This document shows, piece by piece, positions 16,800-25,478 of a stretch of DNA of 64,000 nucleotides. Source of the stretch: Limibacillus halophilus (GTDB taxonomy: Bacteria; Pseudomonadota; Alphaproteobacteria; Kiloniellales; CECT-8803). Numbering within the stretch: position 1 is the first letter of the stretch; every line of letters begins with the position of its first letter. Under the pieces are notes generated by a model, which saw nothing but the letters and a program-made list of their open reading frames with translations, was not told the DNA's origin and searched no databases. Both the position numbers and the translations under genes were made by a program. Location: NCBI RefSeq assembly GCF_014191775.1, contig NZ_JACHXA010000008.1:62001-126000 (forward strand), written 5' to 3'.

Positions 16800-17876
16800 T
16801 CAATGGGGGAATGGCCATAGCCGCAGTTTTTCCTTCGCGATCGCCCAGAGCCGCGCCAAGCCGTGCGGCTCGACGATCAGGAAGAAGATGATAAGCACAC
16901 CGATCAAGGTAATTTCGATGTGCTTGGCCGTTACCGCCTGCATACCCAGGCCGCCAACCATCGCAGTTTTTAGAAGAATTGGCATCAAGACCATGAAGCC
17001 GGCGCCCAGGAAAGAACCCAACATGGATCCCAGGCCACCGATGATGATCATGAACAGCACCAAAAACGACTGGTTGATGCCAAAGGCCTCCGTCGGTTCG
17101 GCCGCGCCGAACCAAACCGCGAAATAGAGTGCCCCGGCAACACCAACGTAAAAGGAACTGACAGCGAAGGCTGATAACTTGGTACGCAGCGGCGGCACGC
17201 CGATGATCTCTGCTGCGATGTCCATGTCGCGGATTGCCATCCAGGCGCGCCCAACACGCCCTCGCAGCATGTTCTTGGCGGCAAAACCCAGGATCGTCAC
17301 GAAGACGAGACAGAACAGATAGGTGGCCCAGGGCGCGGCCTCGGCCCCGGTTACCGCGTAACCGAACACGGTTCGCTCGGGTGCCGCGATTTGCCCCGTT
17401 GCCGAGTAGTTGTAGAACCAGGGCACCTTGTTGAACAGCCAGACCAGAAAGAACTGCGCCGCCAGGGTCGCCACCGCCAGATAGAATCCTTTGATCCTCA
17501 GCGATGGCAAACCGAAGATCACGCCCACCAAGGCCGTAACGCCGCCGGACAGCAACACGATGAAAAAGATATTGAGCTCCGGGAAGGCAGTCATGAGTTT
17601 GTAGCTCGCGTATGCGCCTACAGCCATGAAGCCGCCCGTGCCCAGCGATACCTGGCCGCAATAGCCGGTCAGGATATTGAGCCCGATGGCAGCAAGGGCA
17701 TAAATCAGAACCGGCAGCATGATGGCGTTCGACCAGTAGTCGTCAATCACCAAAGGCACGACGAAGAAGGCGACGGCCAGCACGGCCCAAAAGGCCACGC
17801 GGTCCTGCAGGATCGGAAAGATCTGCTGGTCGGCCCGGTAGGATGTCTTGAAATCGCCGGTTTCACGGTAAAGCAA
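16800..17876 (-). CDS. Liv-type ABC transporter permease (LivM type)
   Basis: 358 residues with about ten hydrophobic helices, the LivM pattern ALAAIGLNILTGYCGQVSLGTGGFMAVGAY near residue 80, and the coupling segment GRAWMAIRDMDIAAEIIGVPPLRTKL. It forms the inner-membrane pore with LivH. The stop is 84 bases before the binding-protein gene; the start is 17 bases after livH. Confidence 0.93.
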   Translation of the reverse strand: MLYRETGDFKTSYRADQQIFPILQDRVAFWAVLAVAFFVVPLVIDDYWSNAIMLPVLIYALAAIGLNILTGYCGQVSLGTGGFMAVGAYASYKLMTAFPELNIFFIVLLSGGVTALVGVIFGLPSLRIKGFYLAVATLAAQFFLVWLFNKVPWFYNYSATGQIAAPERTVFGYAVTGAEAAPWATYLFCLVFVTILGFAAKNMLRGRVGRAWMAIRDMDIAAEIIGVPPLRTKLSAFAVSSFYVGVAGALYFAVWFGAAEPTEAFGINQSFLVLFMIIIGGLGSMLGSFLGAGFMVLMPILLKTAMVGGLGMQAVTAKHIEITLIGVLIIFFLIVEPHGLARLWAIAKEKLRLWPFPH

Positions 17877-17893
17877 GTATCAAGCTCCCTTTT

Positions 17894-18820
17894 TCAAACG
17901 CGCTCAATGATGCGCTCGCCGAATAGTCCCTGCGGTCGGAACAGCAGGAAACCAAGCGCCAGCACGTAGGCAAACCAGTTCTCGATGGCGGAGAATATAT
18001 TCCGGTCCAGGCTGAAGAGAGCGCTCATCACCTCCCCCAGATAGATTTCGGCAATCTTCTCGCCGACGCCGATGATCAAGCCGCCGACGATGGCCCCCGG
18101 GATCGAGGTAAAACCGCCCAATATCAAAACCGGCAAAGCCTTGAGGGCAATCAGCGACAGCGAGAACTGCACGCCGGATTTGGACCCCCACATGATGCCC
18201 GCAACCAAGGCGACAAACCCCGCGATCGACCAGACGATAACCCAGATGGTGCGCAGCGAGATACCGACCGAAAGCGCGGCCTGGTGATCGTCCGCCACGG
18301 CCCGGAGAGCCCGGCCGATGCGCGTGTACTGAGAGAAGATCGACAGCACGATCACCAGGATCGTGGCGGTAACAGCAGCGGCAACCTCCAGCTTCTCGAC
18401 GTAAATATCAAAACTATCCAGCATCCAATCGGACGCGCCGTTAGGCAGCCCCACGTCCAGCACCTTGACGTTTGAGCCCCAGAGAATATCGCCAATTCCC
18501 TCCAGCACGTAGGCAAGGCCGATGGTGGCCATGAAGAGAATGATGGGTTCCTGATTAACGAGATGCTGCAACACCAGACGCTCGATGAGGATCGCCAGCA
18601 GCACCATCACGCCAAGCGTCAAGGGAATCGCTATCCAGGCGGAAAGCCCGAAATTGTCCATGATCCCGGTCAGGGTCAAAGCCGCAAAGAGCGCCAGAAC
18701 GCCCTGCGCGAAGTTGAAAATCCCGGAGGCTTTAAAAATCAGCACGAATCCCAACGCAACAAGGGCGTACATCACCCCTGCCATCAGACCCGAAATCACC
18801 GTTTCGATGAAAAAGATCAT
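17894..18820 (-). CDS. Liv-type ABC transporter permease (LivH type)
   Basis: 308 residues, hydrophobic throughout. It has the LivH start GLMAGVMYALVALGFVLIFKASGIFNFAQG, the coupling loop GRALRAVADDHQAALSVGI, and a C-terminal VLALGFLLFRPQGLFGE typical of the family. It is the partner of LivM, with 10 bases to livG upstream and 17 to livM downstream, so it is cotranscribed. Confidence 0.93.
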   Translation of the reverse strand: MIFFIETVISGLMAGVMYALVALGFVLIFKASGIFNFAQGVLALFAALTLTGIMDNFGLSAWIAIPLTLGVMVLLAILIERLVLQHLVNQEPIILFMATIGLAYVLEGIGDILWGSNVKVLDVGLPNGASDWMLDSFDIYVEKLEVAAAVTATILVIVLSIFSQYTRIGRALRAVADDHQAALSVGISLRTIWVIVWSIAGFVALVAGIMWGSKSGVQFSLSLIALKALPVLILGGFTSIPGAIVGGLIIGVGEKIAEIYLGEVMSALFSLDRNIFSAIENWFAYVLALGFLLFRPQGLFGERIIERV

Positions 18821-18830
18821 AATTCCCCCG

Positions 18831-19673
18831 TCAATCGTGAGAAACGCCGAGATAGGCGTCGATCACAGCTTGATTGCTCCGTACTTCGTCAGGTGTGCCG
18901 TCACCGATCTTTTGCCCATAATCCAGAACCACGACCCGGTCCGAAATATCCATCACCACGCCCATGTCGTGCTCAATCAGTGCAATGGTGGTCCCAAACT
19001 CTTCGTTCACGTCGAGGATGAAGCGCGACATATCCTCCTTCTCCTCGACGTTCATTCCCGCCATCGGTTCATCCAGCAGCAGCAGTTTCGGCTCCGCCGC
19101 CAGCGCACGCCCCAACTCGACCCGTTTTTGCAGGCCGTAAGGCAAGCGCCCAACGGGCGTCTTGCGAATATGCTGAATCTCCAGGAAGTCGATCACGTGC
19201 TCGACGAACTCACGATGCTCCAACTCTTCACGTTCCGCCGGTCCGGCCCAAATAGTTTGCCAGAGAATGTTCTTGTTCATTTTCGTCAGGCGGCCGGTCA
19301 TAATGTTGTCGAGAGTCGTCATACCCTTGAAAAGAGCGATGTTCTGGAACGTCCGGGCAATCCCTTGCCGGGCAATTTCATGTGGCTTCATGGCTTTTCG
19401 CTTCTCGCCGTGAAACCAGACTTCACCTTCCTGCGGATGATAGAAACCGTTGATCACGTTCAGCATCGACGATTTGCCTGCGCCGTTGGGTCCGATGATC
19501 GCGCGAACTTCACCCTCACGAATATCGAACGAGACGTCCTTGATGGCCACCACGCCACCAAAGCGAAGGGTGATGTTTCTCACTTCCATGATCACGTCAC
19601 GGCCGCGCTCAGCCTTCACAGGGGACGAGGCGTTGTTCGGGCTCGTGGCTTGCTGGACGTCCTGCTGGCTCAT
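18831..19673 (-). CDS. Liv-type ABC transporter ATP-binding subunit (LivG type)
   Basis: 280 residues with Walker A (GPNGAGKSSMLN), the LivG-specific IARTFQNIALFKGMT, a degenerate signature (RLPYGLQKRVELGRAL), Walker B (LLLLDEPMAGMN) and the switch His (LIEHDMGVVMDIS). An N-terminal extension of about 25 residues precedes the ABC domain. It starts 12 bases after the acyl-CoA ligase stop. Confidence 0.93.
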   Translation of the reverse strand: MSQQDVQQATSPNNASSPVKAERGRDVIMEVRNITLRFGGVVAIKDVSFDIREGEVRAIIGPNGAGKSSMLNVINGFYHPQEGEVWFHGEKRKAMKPHEIARQGIARTFQNIALFKGMTTLDNIMTGRLTKMNKNILWQTIWAGPAEREELEHREFVEHVIDFLEIQHIRKTPVGRLPYGLQKRVELGRALAAEPKLLLLDEPMAGMNVEEKEDMSRFILDVNEEFGTTIALIEHDMGVVMDISDRVVVLDYGQKIGDGTPDEVRSNQAVIDAYLGVSHD

Positions 19674-19685
19674 GCTTTTCCCTCT

Positions 19686-21644
19686 CTACGCCGCCTGGTC
19701 CTGTTTAGAGACGGCCGGGTAGGTCTCCACATCAACGATGGCAACCGTTCCCGATATCTTGCCCTTGCGGCCATCCTCATAGGTCACTTCGGTTTCCGCA
19801 TGAACGCTCGTAGAGCCGTCGTAGAGCGCATCGATCAAAGCGCCATAACGCTCGGCAATGATCCGCCGCCGCACTTTCCGGGTTCGCGTCAGTTCGCCAT
19901 CGTCGGCGTCGAGTTCCTTGTGCAGCACGAGGAAGCGCCGAATTTGTGAGCCGGAGAGCATCGGATCACCGGCCAGCGAACGATTGACTTCCTCCACATG
20001 CTCCTTGATCGCAGCGTTAACTTGCGGATGCGCAGCCAATTCCTGATAGGAAGCATAGGAAATGTTGTTTCGCTCGGCCCAGTTTCCCACTGCATTGAGA
20101 TCGATGTTGACGAAAGCCGTCACGTAGTCGCGTTGATGGCCGAAGGCCACGACCTCGAGGACATTGGGATAAAACTTCAGCTTGTTTTCTACGTACTTGG
20201 GCGCAAACAGCGAGCCGTCGTTCAGCTTCCCCACATCCTTCGCCCGATCGATGATGCGCAGGTGCCCGGTGTCTTCCTCGAAGAAGCCGGCGTCACCGGT
20301 ATGCACCCAACCGTCCTCAGTCTTGGTTTCGCGGGTCGCATCGGGGTTCTTGTAGTACTCCAGAAATACGCCCGGAGAACGATAGAGCACCTCACCATCT
20401 TCGGCGATCTTGACCTCGACCCCGGGGCTTGGCACGCCGACGCTGTCGGCGCCGACTTCGCCGTCGGGTTGTTGCGTGATGAACACGCTCGCCTCGGTCT
20501 GCCCGTAGAGCTGTTTCAAGTTGATGCCCAAGGAACGGTAAAACTGAAAAATCTCCGGCCCGATCGCTTCACCGGCGGTATAGCCGATCCGCACCCGGCT
20601 CATTCCCAAAGTATTCTTCAGTGGGCCATACACCAGCAGCGTTCCCAGCGCATAGTAAAGCCGGTCAGGCAGTGACACTTCCTTGTGGTCCAGAATGCGA
20701 CCGCCGACTTTCTTCGCATGCTCGATAAAGCTATGAAAAACCCGACGTTTGATCGCGCTGGCGTCTTCCATGCGAATCATGACCGTGGTCAGCAGGTTCT
20801 CGAAAATGCGCGGCGGCGCAAAGAAGAAGGTCGGGCCGACTTCCTTCAGATCGTGCAGCATAGTTTCCGGCGATTCCGGGCAGGAAACGCAAAAGCCGCA
20901 AACATAGGCCTGGCCCATGGAAAAAATGAAATCGCCCACCCACGCCATCGGCAGGTAGGCCAGGGTTTCCTCGTTCGGGCCCAGCTTATCGAACTCCGCC
21001 GAAGCCCTTGCCGTCACCAGAACATTGTCGTTCGATAGCACGACACCCTTGGGTTTACCCGTCGTGCCGGAGGTGTAGAGAATCACGCAGATGTCGTCGC
21101 CCCGGCCTTTAGCAATCTCGCTTTCGAGCGTTGCGCCATCCATCGCGCGATTATCGCGCCCAAGTTGCTTTACCTTGTCGAAGCCGTGCAGGTGGCTGTG
21201 GTCATAGTTCCGTAATCCACGCTCATCCTGATAAAGAATTTCGACCAGACCCGGCAGTCTCTCCTTGATGGAAAGGAGTTTATCCACTTGCTCCTGATCC
21301 TCGACTACAGCGAATTTGACCTCGGCATGCTCCAGGACATACTGCATCTCCTCGGCGACGGAATCCTGGTAAACCGGAACCGGGACTGCGCCCAGACAAT
21401 GAGCGGCCACCATTGACCAATAAAGCCGTGGGCGGTTCTCACCGACAATCGCGACACGGTCGCCGCGCCGCAGACCCAAGGCATGCAGGCCAGCGGCAAA
21501 TTCGCGCACCTCGTCGGCGACCTGACGCCACGTCCAGGACATCCATATGCCATAGATCTTTTCGCGTGACGCCGGGCTGTCACCCAGCCGCACGGCATTA
21601 TCCATAAGCAGTTTGGGAAAGCTGTCGAGCGGACCCTGTACCAT
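19686..21644 (-). CDS. Long-chain acyl-CoA ligase-like AMP-binding enzyme
   Basis: About 652 residues with the ANL motifs: A3 (VILYTSGTTGKPKGVVLSN), A5 (QLYGQTEAS), A7 (WVHTGDAGFFEEDTGHLRIIDRAKD) and the late FAPKYVENKLKFYP segment. The length and spacing match eukaryote-like long-chain ligases (COG1022, FAA1). It makes acyl-CoA from a carboxylic acid with ATP. The ATG at 21644 is chosen because the GTG at 21677 has almost no spacing from the nearest ribosome site. It is the first gene of the seven-gene Liv/CoA-ligase operon, so import and activation are probably linked. Confidence 0.9.
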   Translation of the reverse strand: MVQGPLDSFPKLLMDNAVRLGDSPASREKIYGIWMSWTWRQVADEVREFAAGLHALGLRRGDRVAIVGENRPRLYWSMVAAHCLGAVPVPVYQDSVAEEMQYVLEHAEVKFAVVEDQEQVDKLLSIKERLPGLVEILYQDERGLRNYDHSHLHGFDKVKQLGRDNRAMDGATLESEIAKGRGDDICVILYTSGTTGKPKGVVLSNDNVLVTARASAEFDKLGPNEETLAYLPMAWVGDFIFSMGQAYVCGFCVSCPESPETMLHDLKEVGPTFFFAPPRIFENLLTTVMIRMEDASAIKRRVFHSFIEHAKKVGGRILDHKEVSLPDRLYYALGTLLVYGPLKNTLGMSRVRIGYTAGEAIGPEIFQFYRSLGINLKQLYGQTEASVFITQQPDGEVGADSVGVPSPGVEVKIAEDGEVLYRSPGVFLEYYKNPDATRETKTEDGWVHTGDAGFFEEDTGHLRIIDRAKDVGKLNDGSLFAPKYVENKLKFYPNVLEVVAFGHQRDYVTAFVNIDLNAVGNWAERNNISYASYQELAAHPQVNAAIKEHVEEVNRSLAGDPMLSGSQIRRFLVLHKELDADDGELTRTRKVRRRIIAERYGALIDALYDGSTSVHAETEVTYEDGRKGKISGTVAIVDVETYPAVSKQDQAA

Positions 21645-21862
21645 CAGCACTGTTCTCCCATAAGTCGTCGTCAGCACACCTCTTTGAGGGTATTGCTGAC
21701 CAGGAACGCCGCTGTTTCACACTGAATACAGCGTCCCCGCGCGAGAACGGATTAGCGTTCCCACCGAAACCTCAACTGTCCTGGAGACCCCTGCGCAAAG
21801 GTTCGGCACGAACCCTCTGCCCTGCTGCCCACTTTTTTTGAGCAAGCCTCCCTGGTCTCCGC

Positions 21863-21881
21863 CGGTCTATTTTTTCGACCG
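21863..21881. promoter_or_regulatory. Inverted repeat CGGTC-N9-GACCG upstream of the Liv/CoA-ligase operon
   Basis: CGGTC at 21863-21867 and GACCG at 21877-21881 flank an AT-rich 9-base centre. It lies about 220 bases upstream of the acyl-CoA ligase start, within the probable promoter region. A TetR- or GntR-type regulator responding to acyl-CoA would bind such a site, but none is encoded nearby. Confidence 0.3.
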
Positions 21882-21930
21882 ATCTTGTATTCACTGTTCG
21901 TAATGCGCCAACGCCAAACCGTCAAGCGGC

Positions 21931-21975
21931 GCTTAACAAGTAAACGCCCGTTAAGTGATTTTTAGACACGTTAAG
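21931..21975. promoter_or_regulatory. Three phased GTTAAG elements
   Basis: CGTTAAG occurs at 21949-21955 and again at 21969-21975, exactly 20 bases apart, and the reverse form GCTTAAC is at 21931-21937. Spacing of about two helical turns places the elements on the same DNA face, as for a cooperatively binding regulator. They precede the exported protein gene by about 135 bases. Function is inferred from spacing only. Confidence 0.3.
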
Positions 21976-22106
21976 ACAAAATTCCAGCAATGTTTATCGG
22001 CGACTTCTTCCATGCCGCACGCTTGCGTTGCTTCAAACCGTGCGTGGCTTAGTACGAAATCACGTGCGATAATCACAAAGACGGGAAATTTCAGAGGGGC
22101 TGATCA

Positions 22107-23606
22107 ATGGCTATACAGCGCAGACTCACCATTTTTACTGCCTGGGTCATTCTTGCGGTAGTCGCGCTGATTGGCGGTGTGGCGAAGGCTGACTCGGCCG
22201 GCGCCGACCGCCTGCGTAGCGAGATCTGGGAATTCATCAATATGCAGAATGCCTTGACGTTCGCCGAGCTAGGCGACGTCTACCGGCTTGATGGACTCGA
22301 GGTGACTTCTGCGGGTGATGGCTATGACGTCCTATTGCGCAACCTGCGAATGGCCGAAGAGGGCGAGAACGGCGGCGCCTTTGAAATCGGCGACATCACG
22401 TTTCGAATGACTCCGGCCGGCGATCAGCTCTATCGCATGACCGACCTCGTACTACCGAACGCCATGACCCTGCGTGACGCCGACGGCAGTGGCGCGGTGA
22501 TGACGGCCAACCTGACTCGCTTTGACGGCCTGTGGTCGGCCCGATATCTAAGTTTTCTGTCACTCGACAGCGAGTTCGCCAGCGCCGGCCTCGCGCCGCT
22601 GAACGAACCGGGCGCCATGGGGGCCGGTCGCATCTCGGTGATACTGGATTCGGTCGAGCTTTCCGAGGGGATATTTGATCAAAAGGCCAGCTTCGAGGTT
22701 CTGGGCATTGCATTGAAGGCTCCCGACCAGGGAGATTTCTCCATTGGCCGCATCGCCGCCGCCAGCAACGCCAAGCAGGTCAATCTCGCCGCCACCGCGG
22801 ATAACTTGCGACTCATCGTCAAGGACCGAAAAGCGGCACTCAAACAGATGACGGGTGATGATGTTCGGGCGATGCTGCCCTGGCTCGGCGATATGGAAAT
22901 GAAGCTTCAGAAACTGAGTATCGCCGACAAGGAGGGCAATAGTTTTTCTCTCGACGAGATGCGGTTGGGCGGTCGCTATGACGCAGGCCCGGGCAGCGGC
23001 GGTTTGGGCAGCGCCGGATTCGATATGGCGTTCCTCGGTATAAAAGCGGTGTCGCCAAGTGGTGACTTCGAGGGACTTGATTCTCGTCTGGTCCCGGACC
23101 GCTTCACGTTGTCCCTGGGGATTCTGGACATTCCGAACGACGCGCTTTGGAACATGCTCATCGATGCCGCTTATCAGGGCCTCGAAGGTGGCGACAGCGG
23201 TACGGGGGGCTTCGAGGGCGAAGCGATGGCAGGGCTCATGGCCGCCAGCGGCACACGTCTGCTCCTCAACGAGTTATCCTTCTCCAATCAGATCATGGCG
23301 CTGGCGGGAACCGGCGAATTTCGGCTCTCGGAAGCAGCTGCCTATTTCATCGAAGGCGGGTTCGTGTTCGAACTTCTGGGCATATCCGAACTCCAGGCCC
23401 TGGCGCAGGAGATGGTGGTGAGCGGTGACCCTCAGAAACAAGAGAACGGCCAAGCGCTTTTAGGCACGCTGGGGATGATGATGATTTACTCCCAAGGGCC
23501 GGAAACGCCGACCCCCACGGTGCCGGAAGCCACGGCCTTTGCCATTCGTCTGACGCCGGAGGGAACCGTTCTGATTAATGGACTCCCGGTCTTCGGTGCG
23601 CAGTAG
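22107..23606 (+). CDS. Exported protein of unknown function
   Basis: 499 residues with a clear signal peptide (about 1-28: a basic start, then TIFTAWVILAVVALIGGVAKA). The mature part is acidic, rich in Gly, Ala and Leu, and looks like repeated beta strands with many aliphatic-polar alternations. I see no cysteine pairs, no lipobox and no known catalytic motif. Short recurring patterns such as L-x-L-x-x-L-x-I and F-x-I-x-x-I hint at an elongated or barrel-like fold, perhaps an outer-membrane or lipid-transfer-like protein, but this is speculation. The ATG at 22107 has AGAGGGG about 10 bases upstream. The gene stands alone between divergent and convergent neighbours. Confidence 0.7.
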   Translation: MAIQRRLTIFTAWVILAVVALIGGVAKADSAGADRLRSEIWEFINMQNALTFAELGDVYRLDGLEVTSAGDGYDVLLRNLRMAEEGENGGAFEIGDITFRMTPAGDQLYRMTDLVLPNAMTLRDADGSGAVMTANLTRFDGLWSARYLSFLSLDSEFASAGLAPLNEPGAMGAGRISVILDSVELSEGIFDQKASFEVLGIALKAPDQGDFSIGRIAAASNAKQVNLAATADNLRLIVKDRKAALKQMTGDDVRAMLPWLGDMEMKLQKLSIADKEGNSFSLDEMRLGGRYDAGPGSGGLGSAGFDMAFLGIKAVSPSGDFEGLDSRLVPDRFTLSLGILDIPNDALWNMLIDAAYQGLEGGDSGTGGFEGEAMAGLMAASGTRLLLNELSFSNQIMALAGTGEFRLSEAAAYFIEGGFVFELLGISELQALAQEMVVSGDPQKQENGQALLGTLGMMMIYSQGPETPTPTVPEATAFAIRLTPEGTVLINGLPVFGAQ

Positions 23607-23647
23607 GCGCCAAAGTTCCCGCCTACCAGGACGCCGGAAAAGCCTGA

Positions 23648-23854
23648 CTAGCTGAGGGAGATTTCACCGGTCACTTCGTGCCCGTCGCTCAGGCCTTCAA
23701 TAGTGATAACGGCCTTTACCTTTACTTTGTCCGCACTCGTGATGCGTCCGTTTTCCAGGCCATCGCGCACGGCCTGCTCTATTTCCCGCTGCGAGGTCAC
23801 CCCCACCTTCTTTAGGAATTTTCGAACTTCCATGTTGAAAATATCTTCGTTCAT
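23648..23854 (-). CDS. DUF6494 family small protein
   Basis: 68 residues beginning MNEDIFNMEVRKFLKKVGVT, the conserved start of the DUF6494 family of small alphaproteobacterial proteins. A helical N-terminal half is followed by a beta-rich C-terminal half (VKVKAVITIEGL...GEISLS). Function is unknown. An AGGAG-like site precedes the ATG. It is a single gene convergent with the exported protein gene. Confidence 0.8.
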   Translation of the reverse strand: MNEDIFNMEVRKFLKKVGVTSQREIEQAVRDGLENGRITSADKVKVKAVITIEGLSDGHEVTGEISLS

Positions 23855-23996
23855 CGTGGTCTCCTGAGTATCTTACTGACTTGAGTGTAAGAGGTAGGAC
23901 CTTTTACGAGAATTGCCAAGCTTGGCGTTCAAAGCACCCGGATACTGCGCCGACCTGCCGCAGTCATTTCAACGCCGAACCCGACGAGGATACCCC

Positions 23997-25343
23997 ATGA
24001 ATCTCCATAGCCTGCTTCTTGAACGCCAACGCGAAGGTCGGCCGGTACGTGTCGCCATGATCGGTGCCGGCAAGTTCGGCTCCATGTTTCTTGCCCAGCT
24101 TCGCATCACTCCCGGTCTGCATCTGATTGGCCTTGCCGACCTGGATGCGTCACGCGCCAGGCAGGCTTTGGAGTCGACCGGATGGGACCCCGCCGCCTAC
24201 GGCGCACGCAGCCTTACCGAAGCTGAAACCAGCGGTACGACCTTCATCACCGAGGATTCCGATGACCTGCTGACCGGGGGACCGGTTGAGGTTGTTGTCG
24301 ATGCGACCGGCAATCCCGCCGCCGGCATCCGGCATGCTTTGAGCGCTGCGGAAAACGGCAAGCATATCGTCATGGTGAATGTCGAGGCTGATGTACTGGC
24401 CGGCCCCTTGCTGGCGGAACGCTGCCGGCAGGCGGGCGTCGTTTACTCGATGGCCTATGGCGACCAGCCGGCATTGATCTGCGAACAGGTCGACTGGGCG
24501 CGCGCTTGCGGTTTGAATGTCGTGGCCGCCGGCAAAGGAACGAAGTACCTACCCGTCTACCACGCTTCCACCCCCGACACCGTTTGGCCTTATTATGGTT
24601 TGACTGCGGAGCGCGCAGCCCAAGGCGGTATGAACCCGCAAATGTTCAATTCTTTCCTGGATGGCACCAAGTCCTCCATCGAGATGGCGGCGGTCGCCAA
24701 CGCAACTGGCTTGGCAACTCCCAGCAACGGCCTCGCCTTCCCGCCCTGCAGTGTCGACGAGCTTCCCGTTGTGCTACGCCCCGCAAGTGAAGGCGGCACC
24801 CTCGAAAAGAAAGGACAGGTCGAGGTCATTTCGAGCCTCCAGCGCAACGGCGATCCTGTGATAGGCGATCTTCGTTGGGGTGTTTACGTCGTCTTCGAGG
24901 CGCCAAGCGACTACACCGCGCGTTGTTTCTCCGAATACGGTCTCGTTACCGATCCCAGCGGGCGATACGGCGCGCTTTATCGGCCCTATCACCTGATAGG
25001 GTTGGAACTCGGCGTCTCTGTCGCCAGCGTCGCGATTCGAGGCGAGCCAACCGGGACTACGCGTCAATGGTCGGGCGACGTCGCCGCTGTTGCGAAAAGC
25101 GATCTGAAGGCCGGGCAGAAGCTGGATGGCGAGGGCGGTTTTTGCGTATGGGGCAAGCTCCTGCCTGCCAGCGAAAGCATAAAGTGCGGCGCCCTGCCCA
25201 TCGGGTTAGCTCACGGCGTCACGCTGCAGCGCGATATCAAAGCCGGGGAAATCGTTTGTTGGTCCGATTTGGAAGCGGTCGGCGAGAATCACGCCGTATC
25301 AATCCGTCGCGAGATGGAAGAGCGTTTCGCCCCGTCAGCCTGA
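23997..25343 (+). CDS. Homoserine dehydrogenase-like NAD(P)-binding protein with C-terminal SAF domain
   Basis: 448 residues. An N-terminal Rossmann fold begins with VAMIGAGKFGSMFLAQL (GxGxxG), followed by a dinucleotide-binding acidic end (LADLDASRA) and VEVVVDATGNPAAG. The C-terminal third contains an SAF-type domain (AAVAKSDLKAGQKLDGEGGF and later HGVTLQRDIKAGEIVCWSDL), as in antifreeze proteins, sialic acid synthase and FlgA. This matches the COG4091 family of predicted homoserine-dehydrogenase-like proteins; the reaction is not established. The ATG at 23997 has GAGGA upstream; an earlier in-frame ATG at 23913 lacks one. It is followed by a DMT transporter on the same strand. Confidence 0.8.
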   Translation: MNLHSLLLERQREGRPVRVAMIGAGKFGSMFLAQLRITPGLHLIGLADLDASRARQALESTGWDPAAYGARSLTEAETSGTTFITEDSDDLLTGGPVEVVVDATGNPAAGIRHALSAAENGKHIVMVNVEADVLAGPLLAERCRQAGVVYSMAYGDQPALICEQVDWARACGLNVVAAGKGTKYLPVYHASTPDTVWPYYGLTAERAAQGGMNPQMFNSFLDGTKSSIEMAAVANATGLATPSNGLAFPPCSVDELPVVLRPASEGGTLEKKGQVEVISSLQRNGDPVIGDLRWGVYVVFEAPSDYTARCFSEYGLVTDPSGRYGALYRPYHLIGLELGVSVASVAIRGEPTGTTRQWSGDVAAVAKSDLKAGQKLDGEGGFCVWGKLLPASESIKCGALPIGLAHGVTLQRDIKAGEIVCWSDLEAVGENHAVSIRREMEERFAPSA

Positions 25344-25478
25344 GGGGAAAAACAAGAATCGGAGTGTGCGGGTAGTTTGGCTGTGCGACGTTGAATGCCG
25401 CGTATCCTCGTTGCGCTTTCGCACCCAAGGCATCGGCATTTGAAACCAGCATCTCCGATTTCACCGATAAACAGGACC

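Larger units (their letters stand above)
21645..22106. other. Divergent intergenic region with candidate operator sequences
   Basis: 462 bases between the acyl-CoA ligase gene (minus) and an exported protein gene (plus), with no supported coding sequence. It must hold both promoters. Two patterns stand out: an inverted repeat at 21863-21881, and three GTTAAG elements at about 20-base steps between 21931 and 21975. T-runs (21832-21839, 21870-21875) interrupt the otherwise GC-rich sequence. Confidence 0.6.

Noticed and set aside
18585-19949. 454-codon plus-strand frame opposite livH/livG
   Set aside because: It crosses two clear ABC genes and the junction to a third and has no recognisable protein features.
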